Source: UBA7359 sp041689615 (GTDB lineage Bacteria > Pseudomonadota > Gammaproteobacteria > Eutrophobiales > Eutrophobiaceae). From it: DNA of 35,060 bases. The DNA lies in contig JBDNFW010000009.1 of the NCBI GenBank assembly GCA_041689615.1, positions 1 through 35,060 on the forward strand, written 5' to 3'. Under the pieces are notes generated by a model. That model was not told the origin of the DNA, made no database searches, and worked only from the letters and a program-made list of their open reading frames with translations. The first letter of the stretch is position 1; each line of letters opens with the position of its first letter. The position numbers were made by a program, and so were the translations under genes. Positions 32,287 through 35,060 of this stretch are shown piece after piece.

Positions 32287-33594
32287 CTAAAATTGATTCA
32301 GCCTAAGAACACTTTGTATAGAATCACGCTGTGCAGGATCAACACCAGCATCATCAGCATATTTTTTCCAGCCTGTCACAATTTGTTTAACTTCATCAAT
32401 GATCTGTTCCGCCCGCCCACGTTTCATCGAGGCCGTCTTCGCACAAGCTTTAAAATCATCCAAAGTAAAATCATCTGTCTTACCATTGATACTCATTTGA
32501 TGATTTGCTGTCCATTTCCCGGAAGGGTTAAAACTGTATGTGACATCAAATGCTGGAGACAAAGACCATTCCCCAAATTTATCCATCAAAAAAGCAATGT
32601 TTTTAACATGATCATCCTGATTCCGTGCGATGACATTAAACACCATTCTTCGAAATAGTTGCTCTATATCACTCATTGGTAATTCAAGTTGCCGAATAAC
32701 CATAAATGCTTGTTCATATGAATGTGCACGTGCCCTTCTGTAGTCATAATGTCCCAATGCCCCGAGTGATTGCATATGCTGCTTTTCACCACCAACCAAA
32801 CGGTCAAAGCGCTTTGTCATAAAATGCCGTCTATTATTTTCTTCAAATAGATCACATTTCTCCATATCAATCCCTGCATCTCTTGCCATTTCCGAATACG
32901 CATATTCAATCACACCATAGCCTTTTGGATCAGCAAGCTCCTTATCACGGTTGTTACTGACACCGTCAAATTTTAAAATCCAGTACTCAAAACCTTTTTT
33001 CGTTTTGACCTGACCAGAACGAACTTCGTTTGTCTTAGGATTCCACGCAATCACAGCCTTGGCTCTTGCACCGCCAGCAGAGGTACCTACCTGTAAAATA
33101 TCTGCCATGGCCTGTTGCTTACTTCCATCACCGAATGAAACATTAAGGTCTTCGCGTTGTGAAAGTATCTCAGAAGCAAGCTCAACCATTTGATCAATAT
33201 GTATCTTATGTGATGTCGCTCGCTTTGGTCCTTCAGCTGGCAAATACTCTAAAGCACCCATACCTCTATCACCGGTATAACAAAGACGTTCTACTGCATT
33301 GAAAGATTGTGGTGTCCTCCCCTGTCCCGCTAACCACTTATCAATCAGCGCATTACCAAATTTGTCTGGTAACGAGTCAGCTAATAAACCTGGCAATCCA
33401 TAAAAGGACTCATAATCAAGCCCTGAAAATGTATAAACATGTCCTGACGACAGTGGCATTTCTAAAGGCGAAACTTCTACCCTGCTCTCAGCAAATGAGG
33501 AATCATATTGAAACGAAGCTAAATTTTCGCCGTTTTCTAATGTGACTGCGCCTATGGTGTCTCCCCATAGTTTGACCTCTGCAATGCTAGTCAT
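32287..33594 (-). CDS. hipA: HipA-family serine/threonine kinase toxin
   Basis: A 435-residue protein, full length for HipA. The kinase core shows GTSAGGARAKA (171-181), the Gly-rich ejecting loop whose Ser172 matches the autophosphorylated Ser of E. coli HipA. Catalytic RNQDDHVKNI (324-333) and the metal-binding SPAFDVTYS with Asp350 follow. In E. coli HipA phosphorylates glutamyl-tRNA synthetase and triggers stringent-response dormancy; the target here is assumed, not shown. Its ATG overlaps the stop of the HipB-like gene by 4 bp (ATGA), so toxin translation depends on the antitoxin. Confidence 0.92.
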   Translation of the reverse strand: MTSIAEVKLWGDTIGAVTLENGENLASFQYDSSFAESRVEVSPLEMPLSSGHVYTFSGLDYESFYGLPGLLADSLPDKFGNALIDKWLAGQGRTPQSFNAVERLCYTGDRGMGALEYLPAEGPKRATSHKIHIDQMVELASEILSQREDLNVSFGDGSKQQAMADILQVGTSAGGARAKAVIAWNPKTNEVRSGQVKTKKGFEYWILKFDGVSNNRDKELADPKGYGVIEYAYSEMARDAGIDMEKCDLFEENNRRHFMTKRFDRLVGGEKQHMQSLGALGHYDYRRARAHSYEQAFMVIRQLELPMSDIEQLFRRMVFNVIARNQDDHVKNIAFLMDKFGEWSLSPAFDVTYSFNPSGKWTANHQMSINGKTDDFTLDDFKACAKTASMKRGRAEQIIDEVKQIVTGWKKYADDAGVDPAQRDSIQSVLRLNQF

Positions 33595-33941
33595 TCATCT
33601 TCCTTCCATTTCCATGACTTTACTGGATCTGCTTTGTGTACTGTCGCAGAAGCACGAATTCTAATTTCTCTTTTCTGTTTTAATAAATCCATAGGCTTGG
33701 GACCCTGCTCAGGTATCAATCGATCTAGGTTACCCATCAAATCCAGTGCTCGAAAAAATCTGATAACACTCAACGTTTGACCAGAAGCACCACCCTCAAT
33801 ACGTTCAACTGTCCTTTTAGACATACCCGCTTTTTTTGCCACTGCCGCTTGAGTCATATTTAATTCGACCCGGCGAGTTGAAATCCTCTCGCCAATTTCA
33901 GCAAGAACCGTTTCATCTGTTAGTAGTTTCGTTATTCTCAT
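33591..33941 (-). CDS. hipB: HipB-like XRE-family antitoxin
   Basis: A 116-residue protein with an N-terminal XRE helix-turn-helix: RISTRRVELNMTQAAVAKKA then MSKRTVERIEGG (~20-52). The C-terminal tail is basic and Trp-containing (VKSWKWKEDE). HipB-type antitoxins bind operator palindromes as dimers and hold HipA inactive; four matching palindromes lie immediately upstream. It is the first gene of the operon hipB-hipA-HTH gene. The symbol is by family and position. Confidence 0.88.
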   Translation of the reverse strand: MRITKLLTDETVLAEIGERISTRRVELNMTQAAVAKKAGMSKRTVERIEGGASGQTLSVIRFFRALDLMGNLDRLIPEQGPKPMDLLKQKREIRIRASATVHKADPVKSWKWKEDE

Positions 33942-34092
33942 AGTCGTAATATATGTCGATTTAATAAGTATATCAGTCTTATATCGTAATTTTTGACGAT
34001 TTACAATGAATTTATATAAATAAAGATATAATTCGTAACTTATGACGAATTAATGATAATTTTCGACTTATATCGTAATATTTGACGATTTA
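33941..34092 (-). promoter_or_regulatory. Array of four palindromic HipB operators
   Basis: Four imperfect palindromes with half-sites TCGTAA and TGACGA occur at 33941-33963 (weakest, overlapping the start codon), 33982-34003, 34031-34052 and 34071-34092. The second and fourth read TATCGTAA-nnTTTGACGATTTA-like and differ at only two bases. Spacing between starts is 41, 49 and 40 bp, close to four or five helical turns, so dimers could bind on one face. This is the layout of autorepressed hipBA promoters. Confidence 0.8.
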
Positions 34093-34140
34093 TATGTTTC
34101 TAAATAAAGGCTAGGGAAATTCTTTTTTATTCAAAATTTC

Positions 34141-35060
34141 GGGATAATAGACAAAATGTGATGGTTTTTTCATGATTTATTGAGCAAATAATTGATCATT
34201 TTGTTTCTTCTTTTATGACGTAATCCACGATGAATTTTTACTTTCTGTTTCCAATGTGCAAAGGAGCCATCGCAACTATTCGTTGTGTTGGGCATATTGA
34301 GTTGAGGGAACTGTTTATAGGTAAACAAATAAGGTAAGTTTGTTTTCAATGAGCGAAAAGCACTGCGTAAACGACGATGCATAAACTGCCCCTGTTCATT
34401 ACGTTCTTTTAAGAACGCCTGATATTGTTCGCGCAAAGAAAACAGCATTGATGAGAATTGTTCATGGTCGACTTGAGTCAGCATTAACATCAAGCATTTC
34501 AATGCCTGACCACACTCTGTTTTAGGTCGGTTTGTTGTATATCGTCGAATCATTTGTGCCTGGTGGAATTGGCAGAGTGGGATAGGTAACCCTTGGTATC
34601 TTCTCTCAAACAGTTTGATAACGCCTTTACGTCCGTCTATGACCACACTTTTCAGTTGATAGCCTCGCAGCTCAAGCACCGCCAATCCAGTGGTAACCTC
34701 AGCAAGGGTTTCTGACGTAATAAAACGCCAATAAAGATTTCTTTGCTCTGCACGAAAGACTAACACGCCATCAGCATGTGAGAAAAAAGTCGCATCAACG
34801 ATTAAATTAATAGGTTGTTCGAATAATCGTTCAGTATGAGCAGGAATAATTAATGAATCAAATTGACGCTGTAACGTTCTGACATCCTTATGGTAATGCT
34901 GACTTAATTCAGTGAGTGTTTGTTTGCCATCAACGTATGCTTGATAAGCTTGTTTTACCCATTGAGATTTATCATAACGACGAACAAATTGGTGATGGCA
35001 GCTTGAACAACGATAGCGTTGTTTACCTCTTAAATAACCATAATGAGTAACTGATAATAA
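34141..35060 (-). mobile_element. Insertion sequence, right part cut by the window edge
   Basis: The transposase gene runs off the right edge. The left end probably lies near 34141-34165 (GGATAATAGACAAAATGTGATG), just outside the transposase stop, but the matching terminal repeat and target duplication are beyond the window, so the exact end cannot be fixed. It is inserted upstream of the HipB operator array. Confidence 0.6.
34170..35060 (-). CDS. Transposase with N-terminal zinc motif (IS256-like, Zn-binding variant), partial
   Basis: An open frame of 296 codons reaches the window edge without interruption; the shorter reading from a GTG at 34766 is only its C-terminal part. The visible N-terminal region has GYLRGKQRYRCSSCHHQF, the end of a zinc-finger-like element, then a helix-turn-helix-like stretch (TLTELSQHYHKDVRTLQRQF). 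Candidate DDE/D residues are Asp in NLIVDATFF, Asp in VVIDGRKGVI and Asp in NTTNSCDGSFAHWK (where many relatives have Glu). CQFHQAQ and RGLRHKRRN are typical of this group. It moves its own element by cut-and-paste; intact as far as visible. Confidence 0.85.
   Translation of the reverse strand, partial: LLSVTHYGYLRGKQRYRCSSCHHQFVRRYDKSQWVKQAYQAYVDGKQTLTELSQHYHKDVRTLQRQFDSLIIPAHTERLFEQPINLIVDATFFSHADGVLVFRAEQRNLYWRFITSETLAEVTTGLAVLELRGYQLKSVVIDGRKGVIKLFERRYQGLPIPLCQFHQAQMIRRYTTNRPKTECGQALKCLMLMLTQVDHEQFSSMLFSLREQYQAFLKERNEQGQFMHRRLRSAFRSLKTNLPYLFTYKQFPQLNMPNTTNSCDGSFAHWKQKVKIHRGLRHKRRNKMINYLLNKS

Noticed and set aside
34170..34766. Reading the transposase as a 198-codon truncated gene
   Set aside because: The frame stays open to the window edge at 35060 and the extra codons contain the zinc-like motif and a catalytic Asp, so the gene is partial only because the window ends.

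Overview
The window looks like the chromosome of an AT-rich gammaproteobacterium. The best evidence is the order uvrC - pgsA - tRNA-Gly(GCC) - tRNA-Cys(GCA) ... tRNA-Leu(TAA), all on the minus strand, which is the uvrC-pgsA-glyW-cysT-leuZ order known from Escherichia coli. I cannot name a genus from sequence alone. Nearly every gene is on the minus strand, so transcription mostly runs from high to low coordinates.

Layout. (1) 1-2907 is a polymorphic-toxin style Rhs locus. A secreted retropepsin-like aspartic protease is fused in frame to the last ~100 residues of an Rhs core plus a Cys-rich tip. It is followed by a small membrane protein, a second (orphan) Rhs core/tip module and another small membrane protein. 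(2) 3045-3131 is tRNA-Leu, and just upstream of it (3148-3200) is a 53-nt copy of the 3' part of tRNA-Cys. The intact tRNA-Cys lies at 20968-21041. Everything between, about 17.8 kb, is best read as an island inserted at the 3' end of cysT that pushed cysT and leuZ apart. (3) The island (about 3.2-20.97 kb) holds, in transcription order: an M23 peptidase, a Fic AMP-transferase-like protein, and a tightly packed operon of a multi-pass membrane protein, a two-TM protein, and three couplets of a two-TM membrane protein followed by a large RTX (Ca2+-binding nonapeptide repeat) protein. The first and third RTX proteins carry a serine lipase domain; the second has lost it. A 31-codon ORF with a good ribosome-binding site fills the only gap in this chain. 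Six of the seven junctions between the large genes are 4-bp ATGA overlaps. No integrase and no type I secretion genes are seen in the island. (4) 20.97-28.5 kb is core chromosome: tRNA genes, pgsA, uvrC, a family-5 uracil-DNA glycosylase, then a catalase-like haem protein, a di-haem cytochrome c peroxidase-like protein and an LCAT-like lipase that may form a lipid/lipid-peroxide unit. (5) 28.6-35.06 kb is accessory: a degenerate metallopeptidase-like protein, a lipoprotein, a P4-type tyrosine integrase, an HTH protein common on islands, a HipBA kinase toxin-antitoxin pair with an array of four palindromic operators, and an insertion sequence cut by the window edge.

How the parts may work together. 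The four membrane proteins ahead of and among the RTX genes share one architecture: two TM segments, a basic cytoplasmic loop, a W-[DN] at the end of TM2, then C-x2-[ED]-A-G and a C-terminal domain predicted to be periplasmic. Their one-to-one translational coupling with RTX genes suggests cognate partners (immunity or export/assembly factors). This couplet array is the best candidate in the window for an undescribed system; that role is inference. The Rhs protease-tip fusion is the second.
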